Positions 22,301 through 30,284 of a stretch of 38,562 nt of DNA are shown here, in pieces. Source of the DNA: CAYLHS01 sp964496205 (lineage in GTDB: Bacteria > Actinomycetota > Acidimicrobiia > Spongiisociales > UBA4744); NCBI GenBank assembly GCA_964496205.1, contig CAZBXV010000018.1, positions 1 through 38,562 on the forward strand, given 5' to 3'. How positions within the stretch are numbered: the first letter of the stretch is position 1; each line of letters starts with the position of its first letter. The translations under genes and the position numbers were made by a program. A model generated the notes under the pieces. That model did no database searches and had not been told where the DNA came from. It saw only the letters and a program-made list of their open reading frames with translations.

Positions 22301-23071
22301 TCACGACGCCCGCTTCGTAGCCTCGACGCTCGCTTTCAACGCCTCGAGAAGATCGAGCACCTTCGTCGGCTCGGGCATAGACGGTGAGACGACTTCCTCA
22401 CCCTCCAGCTTGTTGTGGGCAGCCTCCTCGATCGCTTCCCTGGTGCGATCCGTGTACGCGTCAGGATCGAACTCCGACGTGAGATTGTCGATGATCATCT
22501 CGGCCATTTGCACTTCTTCGGGTCGGACGTCCACCTCGGCCGTCTCGAACTCGGGTGTTCTGATCTCGTCCGGCCAGAACATCGTCTCCAGCACAAGTAC
22601 CTCACCGTCGGCCCGCAATGTTGCCAGGTGCTCTTTCGCACGCAGGGAGAACCGGGCGATACCGACCCTGTTCTTCCGGGAGAGCGCCTCGAGCAAGATC
22701 GTGTACGCCTTGACCCCTGCCGCTTCGGGCGCCAGGTAGTAGGAGGAGCGGTACGAGACTGGGTCGATCTCGGACGCGTCGACGAACTGGACGACGTCGA
22801 TGAGTCTCGAACCGCCACCCACGCGAAGACCGTCCAGCTCCTCGTCGGTGAAGACGACATAGCGGTCCTTGTCCACTTCGAAGCCTCGGACGATCTCGTC
22901 CCAGGTGACTTCCTTCCCGTCCGCCTCGGCGACTCGCTTGTACTTGATGGGTGAACCATCTTCGGCGCGCAGCATCTTGAATTTCGGTTTCTTGTCCTGC
23001 GTTGCCGAGAACAGCGCCACAGGGATCGTGACGAGCCCGAAGCTGATGGCACCTTTCCAAATCGACCGCAT
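22301..23071 (-). CDS. ku: Ku protein, non-homologous end joining
   Basis: A 256-residue bacterial Ku. MRSIWKGAISFGLVTIPVAL at the N-terminus, IKYKRVAEADGKEVTWDEI, VDVVQFVDASEIDPVSY-like and the SSYYLAPEAAGVKAYTIL segment are family hallmarks. Homodimeric Ku encircles DNA ends and recruits the ligase. The C-terminal tail is short, lacking the long Lys-rich extension of some actinobacterial Ku proteins. The ATG at 23071 lacks a Shine-Dalgarno site but follows a TACCTT hexamer by 6 nt. It is convergent with the ligase gene; a decayed oxidase gene lies upstream. Confidence 0.95.
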   Translation of the reverse strand: MRSIWKGAISFGLVTIPVALFSATQDKKPKFKMLRAEDGSPIKYKRVAEADGKEVTWDEIVRGFEVDKDRYVVFTDEELDGLRVGGGSRLIDVVQFVDASEIDPVSYRSSYYLAPEAAGVKAYTILLEALSRKNRVGIARFSLRAKEHLATLRADGEVLVLETMFWPDEIRTPEFETAEVDVRPEEVQMAEMIIDNLTSEFDPDAYTDRTREAIEEAAHNKLEGEEVVSPSMPEPTKVLDLLEALKASVEATKRAS

Positions 23072-23077
23072 GGCAAC

Positions 23078-23083
23078 AAGGTA
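23078..23083 (-). promoter_or_regulatory. Putative -10 element, leaderless ku
   Basis: TACCTT on the minus strand lies 6 nt before the ATG at 23071. No convincing -35 is visible. Confidence 0.35.
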
Positions 23084-23182
23084 TCAGGAATCGACCTGAA
23101 ACCGTCACAGCGTCGGATCGAAGTCGACTCGCTGTCGGCCCCGCGACCCGATACCTCGCCGTCCCATGGGTGATGAGGACGG

Positions 23183-23886
23183 TTGAGGTGCGGATTCCTT
23201 CGGCCACGTGGGGGAATGGCGGCGATAATCGCTGGGTATCTGGGTGACCGGTTTCTGGCGAGCTGGCCGTTCGAGTCGATCGAACGTACCGACGGCGGGT
23301 GGACCGTCAAGGGCGCCGGAGAGCTGCCCTCGGACGCGGTCGTTGTTGCGGTACCTCCGGCCCGTGCCTGATGGATCGTTCCTGTCCAGCTTCGCGAGGC
23401 GATGTTGGGCTCATCGGCCGCCCCTGTTGCCGTGGTGGGGCTGGGGGCCGTCGCTCTGACACTGCCCGAGGGATTCGGAGCACTCATCGGTCCGGGAACC
23501 GGTGTGCACGTCCTCGGCATTCTCTTCGAATCGTCATATGCGCCCGAACGCGCCCCGAAAGGGCACACGCCCGCGAGGGCATCTTCGGCGGTGCCGCAGA
23601 TGCCGACGTCATGGATCGTTCGGACGAGGAATTGGTGGCGCTGTTCATCGGAGAGACGAGACGGGTGTGCGGTATCGACGTGAAGCCGACATGGACCAGG
23701 GTGGTCCGCCGGCAGATGCCCCAGTACGACATCGGACACGTGGGATGGCTGGAGCGTATCGATGCCGTGCTTTCTGGCCTTCCCGGACTCCACGTGGCCG
23801 GCTAGGGGTACCGGGACATCGGTCTCTCGGGGCTCGCCTCGGACGCCAGGCGGCTTGCTCGCCAGATGGCAACTGCTACGGCATAA
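23183..23886 (+). pseudogene. Decayed protoporphyrinogen/coproporphyrinogen oxidase (HemY/HemG-type) fragment
   Basis: This 0.8-kb gap between ku and a membrane protein gene is not empty. Three stretches, read in order, resemble the C-terminal half of HemY-type oxidases: FLRPRGGMAAIIAG...PFESIERTDGGWTV...SDAVVVAVPPARA ending in a TGA (23369-23371); the same frame then continues VPVQLREAMLGSSAAPVAVV...LPEGFGALIGPG...ILFESSYAPERAPKGH to about 23570; after a shift to the next frame come REGIFGGAADADVMDRSDEELVAL and MPQYDIGHVGWLERIDAVL...GLHVAG, stop TAG (23803-23805), then GYRDIGLSGLASDARRLARQM to a TAA at 23884. Two internal stops and one frameshift, and loss of the N-terminal FAD half, show that it is dead. 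The enzyme oxidises porphyrinogens in haem synthesis; a working copy should be elsewhere. 23072-23182 holds nothing I recognise besides the ku promoter. Confidence 0.72.
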
Positions 23887-23887
23887 T
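23882..23887 (+). promoter_or_regulatory. Putative -10 element, leaderless membrane protein gene
   Basis: CATAAT lies 6 nt before the ATG at 23894 and overlaps the last codon of the decayed oxidase reading frame. There is no ribosome site. Confidence 0.4.
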
Positions 23888-23893
23888 TGGTGC

Positions 23894-24502
23894 ATGGCAA
23901 GAGGTGCCGGCAGGCACGATGAGATGCGCGAAACACGCCGGCTCAACAGTGCTGTCCACGATCCCGTAATCCTCGTGCTGCTCCTCGCCGGGATCTTCGA
24001 CGGGCTCTCGGGGAATCCGGTCCATGCGGTGCTGCTGATCGGGGTCGCGCTCGTCCTCGGAGTGCGGATCGACGAGCCCTCTACCCACGCGCAAGAAGCC
24101 CATCTTTGGAGCAGATCGGTCAAGACGACCTGGGTCGCGATCGGCATCGCCGTCGTCTATGCGGTCGCAGCGGGCAGCTTCGAGCGCTACACGTGGCCGG
24201 CGACTGCGGTGGTCGTCCTGCCCGGGTTGCTGGGAGTGACCGTTGCCTGGCACGAAGCCGACGTCGGCCGTCCGGCGCCGAAACCGATAGGACGGCAGGG
24301 AGCGATCGCCTGGGCGTCGGTATTCGTCACCCTCGGTGTCTGGGAACTCATCAATCTCCTGCTCCAGCCTTCGCTTGCGGAAGGCTCATATGACCATCCG
24401 ACACTCAGCACGCTGCTCGAGCCGCTCCTGGCCGGACACACCGGCCGGTCGATAGCACTCCTTCTCTGGCTGGCCCTTGGCTGGTATCTGGTACGACGAT
24501 GA
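23894..24502 (+). CDS. Integral membrane protein, unknown function
   Basis: A 202-residue protein with about six hydrophobic segments (roughly residues 22-37, 40-55, 76-95, 100-115, 134-155 and 182-200). The N-terminal 20 residues are charged (MARGAGRHDEMRETRRLN) and probably cytoplasmic. I recognise no catalytic motif or family beyond its membrane nature. It overlaps the next small membrane protein gene by ATGA, so they are coupled and probably work together. The ATG at 23894 has no Shine-Dalgarno site but follows CATAAT by 6 nt. Confidence 0.75.
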   Translation: MARGAGRHDEMRETRRLNSAVHDPVILVLLLAGIFDGLSGNPVHAVLLIGVALVLGVRIDEPSTHAQEAHLWSRSVKTTWVAIGIAVVYAVAAGSFERYTWPATAVVVLPGLLGVTVAWHEADVGRPAPKPIGRQGAIAWASVFVTLGVWELINLLLQPSLAEGSYDHPTLSTLLEPLLAGHTGRSIALLLWLALGWYLVRR

Positions 24503-24699
24503 ACAGCCACGACGCCGCCATCGTGGTCTACAGCCTGTTCGCTCTCGCGGGGATTGCACTCGAACTCCTGTCGCGCAGCGGACATGGGGACATCCCATCG
24601 CTGGGGACTGTGTTGTCGAGAGTCATGCACTCCCGATCCGGACGCATCGGGGTGATGGCCGGCTGGATGTGGATCGGTCTTCACTACTTCGCGCGGTGA
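24499..24699 (+). CDS. Small membrane protein, DUF6186-like
   Basis: A 66-residue protein with an ATGA overlap at its start. Two hydrophobic helices (IVVYSLFALAGIALELL and IGVMAGWMWIGLHYF) surround a conserved-looking loop, PSLGTVLSRVMHSRSGR, and the protein ends HYFAR. This pattern matches short actinobacterial DUF6186 proteins as I remember them. Function unknown; presumably a partner of the upstream membrane protein. Confidence 0.7.
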   Translation: MNSHDAAIVVYSLFALAGIALELLSRSGHGDIPSLGTVLSRVMHSRSGRIGVMAGWMWIGLHYFAR

Positions 24700-24752
24700 G
24701 CGCACTCGACAGGATTCGAACGTGGCACCCAGCGGTCACCGAGGTGGATGGC

Positions 24753-25625
24753 CTAGGGATTCGACCCGGGACTCAGGCGTTCGACGTGCCGTTGGATCTC
24801 TGCGAAGACCTCGCCTGGTGCTTCTTCCGGAGCGAAGTGTCCTGAACCGGGGATCGTTGCGGATGTGAGGTGCTCGACTCCTGCCGCTCGCAGACCCGCC
24901 TCGTAGTCGGAAAGGGCGCCACCCTCCCTCTCGCCGCGGAGGTACAGGACAGGGGTTCCGATCGGTGTTGATTCGGCGGCATTGCGCCGTGCGCCCGCCC
25001 CCAAGGCACGGTAGAACTCGAAGCCCTGGGTCAGGGCGTGAGGATGGGAGTAGCTGCGCACGTACCGTTCTCTGGCCTGTTCTGTGATCGCGCCGGAATC
25101 GGCGGCAATCGCATCGAAGAAGAAGTCGAAGTAGGCACGGATGTGATGCCCGACCAGCAGCTCAGGGAGGTCAGGGATGCTGTGAAAAGCAAAGTGCCAC
25201 AGGTAGGGATTGGCCAGCACTGCCTCCCAGGGGGAGACACCCGGGATGACAGTGTCCATGATCACGGCTCCACGCAGGTCGTGGTATTCCCTCACATAGG
25301 AGAAAGCGATCATCCCGCCCACATCGTGCCCGACGATCGTCAGGTCGGTGAGTCTCATGGTGGTCACCAGATCACGGAGGATGTCTGCCAGGAACGAGGA
25401 GTCGCCGTTCGGCGACGCAAGGGAGGACCGGCCGATCCCCGGAAGATCGATACTCAGACAGCGATACGAACCGGAGGCCAGGCTGGCGACGCGGTCCCAG
25501 GCGGAACCGTCTTGTGGCCATCCGTGCAGGAACAGTATTGGTCGTGCGTTCTCGGGACCGCACTCTCGAACGAAGACCGATGCTTCGCTCAAATCGATCG
25601 TTTGCACTTCAGATGTGATAGACAT
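24753..25625 (-). CDS. Alpha/beta hydrolase, epoxide hydrolase/haloalkane dehalogenase-like
   Basis: A 290-residue cytoplasmic hydrolase. HGWPQDGSAWDRV carries the oxyanion motif HGxP, and the nucleophile elbow is GHDVGG, with Asp rather than Ser, which points to epoxide hydrolase or dehalogenase chemistry through an ester intermediate. The catalytic His lies in GSGHFAPEEAP near the C-terminus. The substrate is unknown. The ATG at 25625 sits inside a 37-bp palindrome shared with the divergent marR gene and has no room for a ribosome-binding site, so the mRNA is leaderless or a downstream codon (for example GTG at VQTIDLSEA) is used. The arrangement suggests the MarR protein controls this gene. 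Confidence 0.88.
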   Translation of the reverse strand: MSITSEVQTIDLSEASVFVRECGPENARPILFLHGWPQDGSAWDRVASLASGSYRCLSIDLPGIGRSSLASPNGDSSFLADILRDLVTTMRLTDLTIVGHDVGGMIAFSYVREYHDLRGAVIMDTVIPGVSPWEAVLANPYLWHFAFHSIPDLPELLVGHHIRAYFDFFFDAIAADSGAITEQARERYVRSYSHPHALTQGFEFYRALGAGARRNAAESTPIGTPVLYLRGEREGGALSDYEAGLRAAGVEHLTSATIPGSGHFAPEEAPGEVFAEIQRHVERLSPGSNP

Positions 25626-25646
25626 GAATCATGTCTATCACATCTG
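25610..25646. promoter_or_regulatory. Perfect 37-bp palindrome containing two divergent start codons
   Basis: Left arm CAGATGTGATAGACATGA (25610-25627), one central A (25628), and right arm TCATGTCTATCACATCTG (25629-25646) are exact reverse complements over 18 bp. The hydrolase ATG (25625-25623) and the marR ATG (25631-25633) lie in opposite arms. Because of the symmetry both genes encode the same first residues, MSITS. It is the obvious operator candidate for the MarR protein. Confidence 0.8.
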
Positions 25647-26107
25647 GAACTCCTATGTCGGGCAGATTCGCCGAATATCGCCATGGTGCCGGATTTCTGC
25701 TGGCTCGTCTGGGGGCGATGGCTGAACGCGACTGGAACGTCCATCTGAAGTCTGTCGGATTGGTTCAAAGCGAGTTCACGGTATTGGTCGTGCTTTCGTC
25801 AGGGGAGAGTCTGCGCCAGTCCGATGTGGCCGAACGCGCCGGAGTGGATCCGCGCAATCTGGTGCCTGTTGTTGCCCGTCTGTCTGCGCGGGGGCTGGTC
25901 GAGTCCAGGGAGAGTCCTTCTGATGGGCGTGTGAAGCTGCTCAGGATCTCGAACGCCGGCGTTCGTCAACTCTCGCTGCTGGATGCGGAGGTGACACCTG
26001 CTGGTAAGGAGTTCTTCGGTGCCCTCTCTTCTGAGGAGTACACCGCCCTATGCGACCTTCTCGATCGAGTGTATGCCGCTCGCCTTCAGCGTGATCGGCC
26101 GTTATGA
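25631..26107 (+). CDS. MarR-family transcriptional regulator
   Basis: A 158-residue winged-helix protein. The DNA-binding part is QSEFTVLVVLSSGESLRQSDVAERAGVDPRNLVPVVARL followed by the wing RGLVESRESPSDGRVKLLRISNAG, which contains the family DxR element (SDGRVK). Helical N- and C-termini form the dimer. MarR proteins repress divergent genes and respond to small phenolic or oxidant ligands. The first ATG (25631) lies in the palindrome; an ATG at 25655 (MSGRFAEYRHG) is an alternative start. It is divergent from the hydrolase gene, its most likely target. Confidence 0.9.
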   Translation: MSITSGTPMSGRFAEYRHGAGFLLARLGAMAERDWNVHLKSVGLVQSEFTVLVVLSSGESLRQSDVAERAGVDPRNLVPVVARLSARGLVESRESPSDGRVKLLRISNAGVRQLSLLDAEVTPAGKEFFGALSSEEYTALCDLLDRVYAARLQRDRPL

Positions 26108-26135
26108 GGACACCATCTCGACCTGCGACTCGAGG

Positions 26136-26207
26136 CGCCCCCGGCAGGATTCGAACCTGCGCACCCGGCTCCGGAGGCCGGTGCTCTATCCCCTGAGCTA
26201 CGAGGGC
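26136..26207 (-). tRNA. tRNA-Arg (anticodon CCG)
   Basis: A 72-nt cloverleaf on the minus strand: acceptor GCCCTCG/CGGGGGC with one G-U pair, D-stem GCTC/GAGC, anticodon stem CCGGC/GCCGG with loop CTCCGGA (anticodon CCG, reading CGG), T-arm GCAGG-TTCGAAT-CCTGC and discriminator G. CCA is not encoded. It lies 7 nt downstream of the lysA stop on the same strand. Confidence 0.96.
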
Positions 26208-26214
26208 GGAGATG

Positions 26215-27501
26215 TCATGATACCGCCGGCCCGGTCACCCCGGTGTCGGTCGCCAGCAAGTCCGCATACCGCTCTCGTCGAACGACGAGCCGTGCCTCTC
26301 CGCTTCTGCAGAAGACGACAGCGGGCCGCAGAATCTTGTTGTAGTTGGAACCCATCGAGTGCCCGTAGGCTCCGGTGACAGGCGTCGACAAGATGTCTCC
26401 GACGTGCAGATCCGAAGGAACCCAGCCTTCCGATACCAGCACGTCGCCCGACTCGCAGTGCTTCCCGACAACACGGATCGCTCTGGGCCTGATCGAATCC
26501 ACGGCTCTCGGGAGAAACGTCTCGTACCCGCTGCCATAGAGCACCGGGCGGGGGTTGTCGCTCATCCCGCCATCGACGGCTACGTAGGTCCTGATGCCGG
26601 GGATGTCTTTGATGGCACCGACCGTATAGAGAGTGATTGCTGCCGCCGCGACGATCGAACGTCCCGGTTCGACCGACAGGTGCAGATCCTGGCTGCTCAG
26701 CGCGGAGCGAAGCGCAGACGCCCACTCACCGATCGTCGGAGCTCCTTCCCCTTCGACGTAGGCGACCCCCAGCCCACCGCCGAGTGAGAGCTCCGGAAGC
26801 TCGTATCGGGCTGCGAAACCGGCGACCACCGTGGCAGCTTCTTCAAACGCGTCGAGCGAGAACACCTGGCTCCCGATGTGGGCGTGCAGTCCCACGAGGC
26901 GCATCGCCGGTGAGGCCGCAACTTGCCGAATCGCTCGGTCGGCAGCGCCGGTCGAAACGGTGAAGCCGAACTTGGAATCGTCGCCTCCGGTGCGCACGAA
27001 CTGGTGCGTGTGAGCTTCCACGCCTGGTGTAACACGGATGAGCACGGTCGGAACGGGAAGTCCTCGACGATGGATTCTTTCGATCCGTTCGATTTCGTCG
27101 AAATTGTCCACCACGATGCGGCCCACGCCGATTCGAATCGCCGTCTCCAGTTCGTCTGTCGACTTGTTGTTGCCATGAAGTACCAGTCGGTTCGGAGGAA
27201 CCCCGGCAGCAACGGCGACGGCGAGTTCGCCACCCGTCGCAACGTCGAGCCTCATGCCTTCCTCGTGAGCGAGTCGGGCCATCGCCGTGCACAGGAACGC
27301 CTTCGTCGCATACACGGCTCCCTCCCCGAACTCGGCCACTGTTTCACGGCATTGCGCACGGATGTGGTCCTCGTCGTACACGAACAGAGGCGTGCCGAAG
27401 TCCTCGGCGAGGTCCAGCACGTCGCATCCTGCGATAGAGAGGCGTCCATCGCGAGATGTTGCGTTGTCTGGAAGCAGGAAGCGTTGTAGGGGGCCGGCCA
27501 T
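26215..27501 (-). CDS. lysA: Diaminopimelate decarboxylase LysA
   Basis: A 428-residue fold-type III PLP enzyme. The PLP lysine is K67 in VYATKAF; LDVATGGELAVA, KFGFTVSTG, GLHAHIGSQVF, LSLGGGLGVAY, EPGRSIVA and the catalytic GKHCESGDVL follow in the family order. It decarboxylates meso-diaminopimelate to lysine in the cytoplasm. The usual actinobacterial order is argS-lysA-hom; here lysA is inverted and divergent from hom, with tRNA-Arg behind it. The ATG at 27501 has no clear ribosome site; a TACGCT hexamer is 8 nt upstream. Confidence 0.95.
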   Translation of the reverse strand: MAGPLQRFLLPDNATSRDGRLSIAGCDVLDLAEDFGTPLFVYDEDHIRAQCRETVAEFGEGAVYATKAFLCTAMARLAHEEGMRLDVATGGELAVAVAAGVPPNRLVLHGNNKSTDELETAIRIGVGRIVVDNFDEIERIERIHRRGLPVPTVLIRVTPGVEAHTHQFVRTGGDDSKFGFTVSTGAADRAIRQVAASPAMRLVGLHAHIGSQVFSLDAFEEAATVVAGFAARYELPELSLGGGLGVAYVEGEGAPTIGEWASALRSALSSQDLHLSVEPGRSIVAAAAITLYTVGAIKDIPGIRTYVAVDGGMSDNPRPVLYGSGYETFLPRAVDSIRPRAIRVVGKHCESGDVLVSEGWVPSDLHVGDILSTPVTGAYGHSMGSNYNKILRPAVVFCRSGEARLVVRRERYADLLATDTGVTGPAVS

Positions 27502-27573
27502 GGTGTACGAGCGTATCTCGACGAACCCCCCGCTGCATCCTCATGGCTACCATCCGCCGACGATGGAGCACAC

Positions 27574-28857
27574 ATGGCGATAGGAATCGGGCTGCTCGGC
27601 AGTGGTGTGGTTGGCGGGGCGTTGCTCCGCAGGCTCATCGAGGACCGGCAGGCGCTTGGGGCCCGCACCGGCCTCGACCTAGAGGTTCGGAAGGTCGCTG
27701 TGCGCTCTGTAGACAAGGCTCGTGACTTCACGATTCCTCGACACCTGCTGACCACCGACCCGGAGGAGGTCGTCGGCGATCCCGGTGTGCACCTCGTCGT
27801 CGAGGTGATGGGCGGGCTCAACCCTGCGGGCGAGCTCGTCAGAAAGGCGCTCCGTGCCGGCAAGGCCGTGGTTACCGCAAACAAGGAGCTGATGGCCGCA
27901 CGAGGATCGGAGCTCCTCGACGAGGCCGCCAAGACAGGTGTCTCCCTCCTGTTCGAAGCGTCGGTCGGCGGTGGGATTCCGATCATTCGACCCCTCACGG
28001 AGACACTGGCTGGAGAGCCGCTCTCGAGGGTCATGGGGATCGTCAACGGCACGACCAACTACCTGTTGACGCGCATGTCGGAAGACGGTGCCCAGTTCGA
28101 GGATGCGTTGCACGAGGCCCAGGCGAAGGGATACGCAGAGGCCGACCCGACTGCCGACGTCTCAGGCTCCGATGCCGTCGCCAAGGCAGCCATCCTCGCC
28201 AGCCTCGCGTTCGGAACGGTTGTGCACCCGGCCCAGGTCTACCGGGAGGGGATCGAAGACGTTCAGGCGGTCGATGTCGCCTACGGAGCAACGCTCGGCT
28301 ATGTCCTCAAACTGCTCGCAATCGCCGACAAGGCGGAAGAGGGGATCACCGTCAGGGTGCATCCGACATTCGTCGATTCCTCTCATCCACTCGCCGCGAT
28401 CAGGGGAGTAGCCAATGCGGTCTTCGTGGAGGGTCCTGAGGTGGGGGAGTTGCTGTTCTCGGGGCCGGGAGCCGGCGGAGGACCGACAGCGACGGCGGTA
28501 CTGGGAGACGTCATCGACGCAGCACGCGAGCTGCTTGCGGGGCCGAGGGTGACGCCGAGAGTCCGATTCGGACCTGGTCGTATCGTCCCGTTCGAAGAGT
28601 CGATCACCAAGTGGTACGTCCGGCTTCGAGTTCTCGATGCTCCAGGCGTGCTGGCTGCGGTTGCCGCTGCTTTCGGTCAGGCCGACGTCAGCATCAAGTC
28701 GGTGTGGCAGGAAGGCAGAGGGGATGAGGCGACCCTGCTCATGATCACGCACGACGCCAAAGAGGCGAACCTGCGGGCGGCGGTAGCGTCCCTCGCCGAT
28801 CTTGACATCCTCAAGGAGGTTGCGGCATCGATTCGGGTCCAGAGCGACGAGCCGTGA
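27574..28857 (+). CDS. hom: Homoserine dehydrogenase
   Basis: A 427-residue three-part enzyme: N-terminal NAD(P) domain (GIGLLGSGVVGGAL), catalytic domain with VVTANKELMA, LLFEASVGGGIPII, VNGTTNYLL, AKGYAEADPTADVSG (catalytic Glu/Asp region) and a C-terminal ACT domain (about 350-425, VLDAPGVLAAVAAAFGQADVS) for feedback control. It reduces aspartate semialdehyde to homoserine. GGAG lies just before the ATG at 27574. It overlaps thrC by GTGA. Confidence 0.95.
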   Translation: MAIGIGLLGSGVVGGALLRRLIEDRQALGARTGLDLEVRKVAVRSVDKARDFTIPRHLLTTDPEEVVGDPGVHLVVEVMGGLNPAGELVRKALRAGKAVVTANKELMAARGSELLDEAAKTGVSLLFEASVGGGIPIIRPLTETLAGEPLSRVMGIVNGTTNYLLTRMSEDGAQFEDALHEAQAKGYAEADPTADVSGSDAVAKAAILASLAFGTVVHPAQVYREGIEDVQAVDVAYGATLGYVLKLLAIADKAEEGITVRVHPTFVDSSHPLAAIRGVANAVFVEGPEVGELLFSGPGAGGGPTATAVLGDVIDAARELLAGPRVTPRVRFGPGRIVPFEESITKWYVRLRVLDAPGVLAAVAAAFGQADVSIKSVWQEGRGDEATLLMITHDAKEANLRAAVASLADLDILKEVAASIRVQSDEP

Positions 28858-30155
28858 GATACGTGTCGACTCGGGGAGGGGCTGCCGGCGTCCCCTTCGA
28901 GGATGTGCTCTTGGAGGGGCTTGCACCGGACGGGGGACTGTACGTACCCGAAACCTGGCCGGCGTTCGATCGGATTCCGGGAAGCTACCCGGATCTCGTG
29001 GCCTCTGTAGCCGGGTTGTTCGGCGCAGGAGACGGCCTCGAGGATCTCGCGGTCGACGCCTACAGAGGGTTCGACCGCCTCGTTCCCATCACGGAACTCG
29101 GCGATCGTCACGTGCTCGAGCTGTTCTGGGGACCGACCTACGCCTTCAAGGACTACGCCCTTCAGTGGCTGGGGAGATTGCTCGACCGAACGCTGCGCCG
29201 GAGGTCGGAACGGCTGCTTGTGATCGGGGCCACGTCGGGTGACACCGGGTCCGCGGCGATCGCCGCAGTCGCAGGGCTCGCCTCGATGGACATCGTCGTC
29301 CTGCACCCCCACGATCGTGTTTCCGAGGTGCAACGGAGGCAGATGACCACCGTGTCCGCATCCAACGTTCACAACATCGCAATTGAAGGCACGTTCGATG
29401 ATTGCCAGCGCATCGTGAAGACGCTGCTGGCACGACAACCGCGGCCGATGTCGTCGGTGAACTCGATCAACTGGGTTCGCGTGATGGGCCAGATCCCCTA
29501 CTACGTGTATGCGGTCGCCGCGCTCGACGCCGATGAAGTCGACGTCGTTGTTCCGACCGGCAACTTCGGGAATGTCTATTCGGCGTGGGCCGCCAAACGT
29601 ATGGGAGCACCGATCCGAAGGCTGATCGTTGGCACGAACGTCAACCGCGCGACCGTACGCTTCTTCGAAGACGGGTCGATCGTTGCAGGATCCGTGGTGC
29701 CGACGATCGCACCGGCGATGGACATTCAGATCCCTTCCAATCTGGAGCGGCTGGTCTTCGAGCTGGTCGAGCGGGATGGGCCCCGCACGGCGTCGGTGAT
29801 CGGGGGAGACGGACTGCCACATGTCGATCCCGGGCCGTTCGAAGGCCACTCGTTCACCGACGCGCAGATTCTCGACACGATGCACGCCGTGTATGAGCGA
29901 TACGGAACGCAGATCGATCCCCACACGGCGGTTGCCGTTGCGGCGTCCGAATCCGGCAGTCGTCAGGTGCCAACATTGATCGTCGGAACGGCTCACCCCG
30001 CGAAGTTCCCCGCCGCAGTTTTCGAAGCCACCGGCCGGCGTCCGGCCGTTCCTTCGCGACTGGCAGGAATCGAGGATCTCGAGGAGCGCTTTTCGGTGCT
30101 GCCTGCGTCCGTGGAAGCAGTTGAGCATTTCCTCACTTGGAAGATCGGCGAGTAG
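28854..30155 (+). CDS. thrC: Threonine synthase, long type
   Basis: A 433-residue PLP enzyme with a GTG start overlapping hom (GTGA). MRYVSTRGGAAGVPFEDVLLEG at the N-terminus and the PLP lysine K99 in PTYAFKDYALQ, then GATSGDTGSAAI, SSVNSINWVRVMGQ and PTGNFGNVYSAW, mark the long enterobacterial/yeast-type enzyme rather than the roughly 350-residue type common in actinobacteria. It makes threonine from O-phosphohomoserine. The homoserine kinase gene thrB, which normally follows in this cluster, is absent; rho comes next. Confidence 0.94.
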   Translation: MRYVSTRGGAAGVPFEDVLLEGLAPDGGLYVPETWPAFDRIPGSYPDLVASVAGLFGAGDGLEDLAVDAYRGFDRLVPITELGDRHVLELFWGPTYAFKDYALQWLGRLLDRTLRRRSERLLVIGATSGDTGSAAIAAVAGLASMDIVVLHPHDRVSEVQRRQMTTVSASNVHNIAIEGTFDDCQRIVKTLLARQPRPMSSVNSINWVRVMGQIPYYVYAVAALDADEVDVVVPTGNFGNVYSAWAAKRMGAPIRRLIVGTNVNRATVRFFEDGSIVAGSVVPTIAPAMDIQIPSNLERLVFELVERDGPRTASVIGGDGLPHVDPGPFEGHSFTDAQILDTMHAVYERYGTQIDPHTAVAVAASESGSRQVPTLIVGTAHPAKFPAAVFEATGRRPAVPSRLAGIEDLEERFSVLPASVEAVEHFLTWKIGE

Positions 30156-30165
30156 CCCGTAGAAT
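30137..30165 (+). promoter_or_regulatory. Putative rho promoter
   Basis: TTGGAA (30137-30142), a 17-nt spacer and TAGAAT (30160-30165) overlap the thrC stop. Transcription would start near 30172, leaving a leader of about 113 nt before the rho ATG. Confidence 0.45.
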
Positions 30166-30210
30166 GGATTCATACCACCGGTGCCTCCAACGTTGACCGC
30201 GCCGGATCCC

Positions 30211-30243
30211 CAACTCTTCGGAACCTTTTCTGGTTCGAGAGTA
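30211..30243 (+). other. Hairpin in the rho 5' leader
   Basis: CTCTTCGGAACC-TTTTCT-GGTTCGAGAG can fold with CTCT/AGAG, CG and AACC/GGTT pairs and small bulges. Rho genes are often autoregulated by attenuation in the leader; a link here is inference. Confidence 0.3.
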
Positions 30244-30284
30244 CGTCGCCGAGCCTCTGATTGACGGCTGACCGAAAGGATGAC

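Noticed and set aside
22495..24147. A 550-codon minus-strand open frame from ku across the decayed oxidase region
   Set aside because: It is out of frame with the real ku gene, Ser/Arg-rich without recognisable motifs, and antisense to the HemY remnant and the membrane protein gene.
24716..24745. tRNA-like piece (GGATTCGAAC and GGATTCGACCC on the plus strand) after the DUF6186-like gene
   Set aside because: It resembles the T-loop of a minus-strand tRNA, but the T-stem does not pair and no acceptor or anticodon arm can be built; at most it is an old tRNA 3' remnant.
25623..25645. Shared N-terminal MSITS of the hydrolase and the MarR protein as a sign of common origin or signal
   Set aside because: The identity is a direct consequence of the perfect DNA palindrome covering both starts; the proteins are otherwise unrelated.
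27502..27573. Lysine or threonine riboswitch/attenuator between lysA and hom
   Set aside because: The gap is only 72 nt, too short for a lysine riboswitch, and no leader peptide or terminator hairpin is visible.
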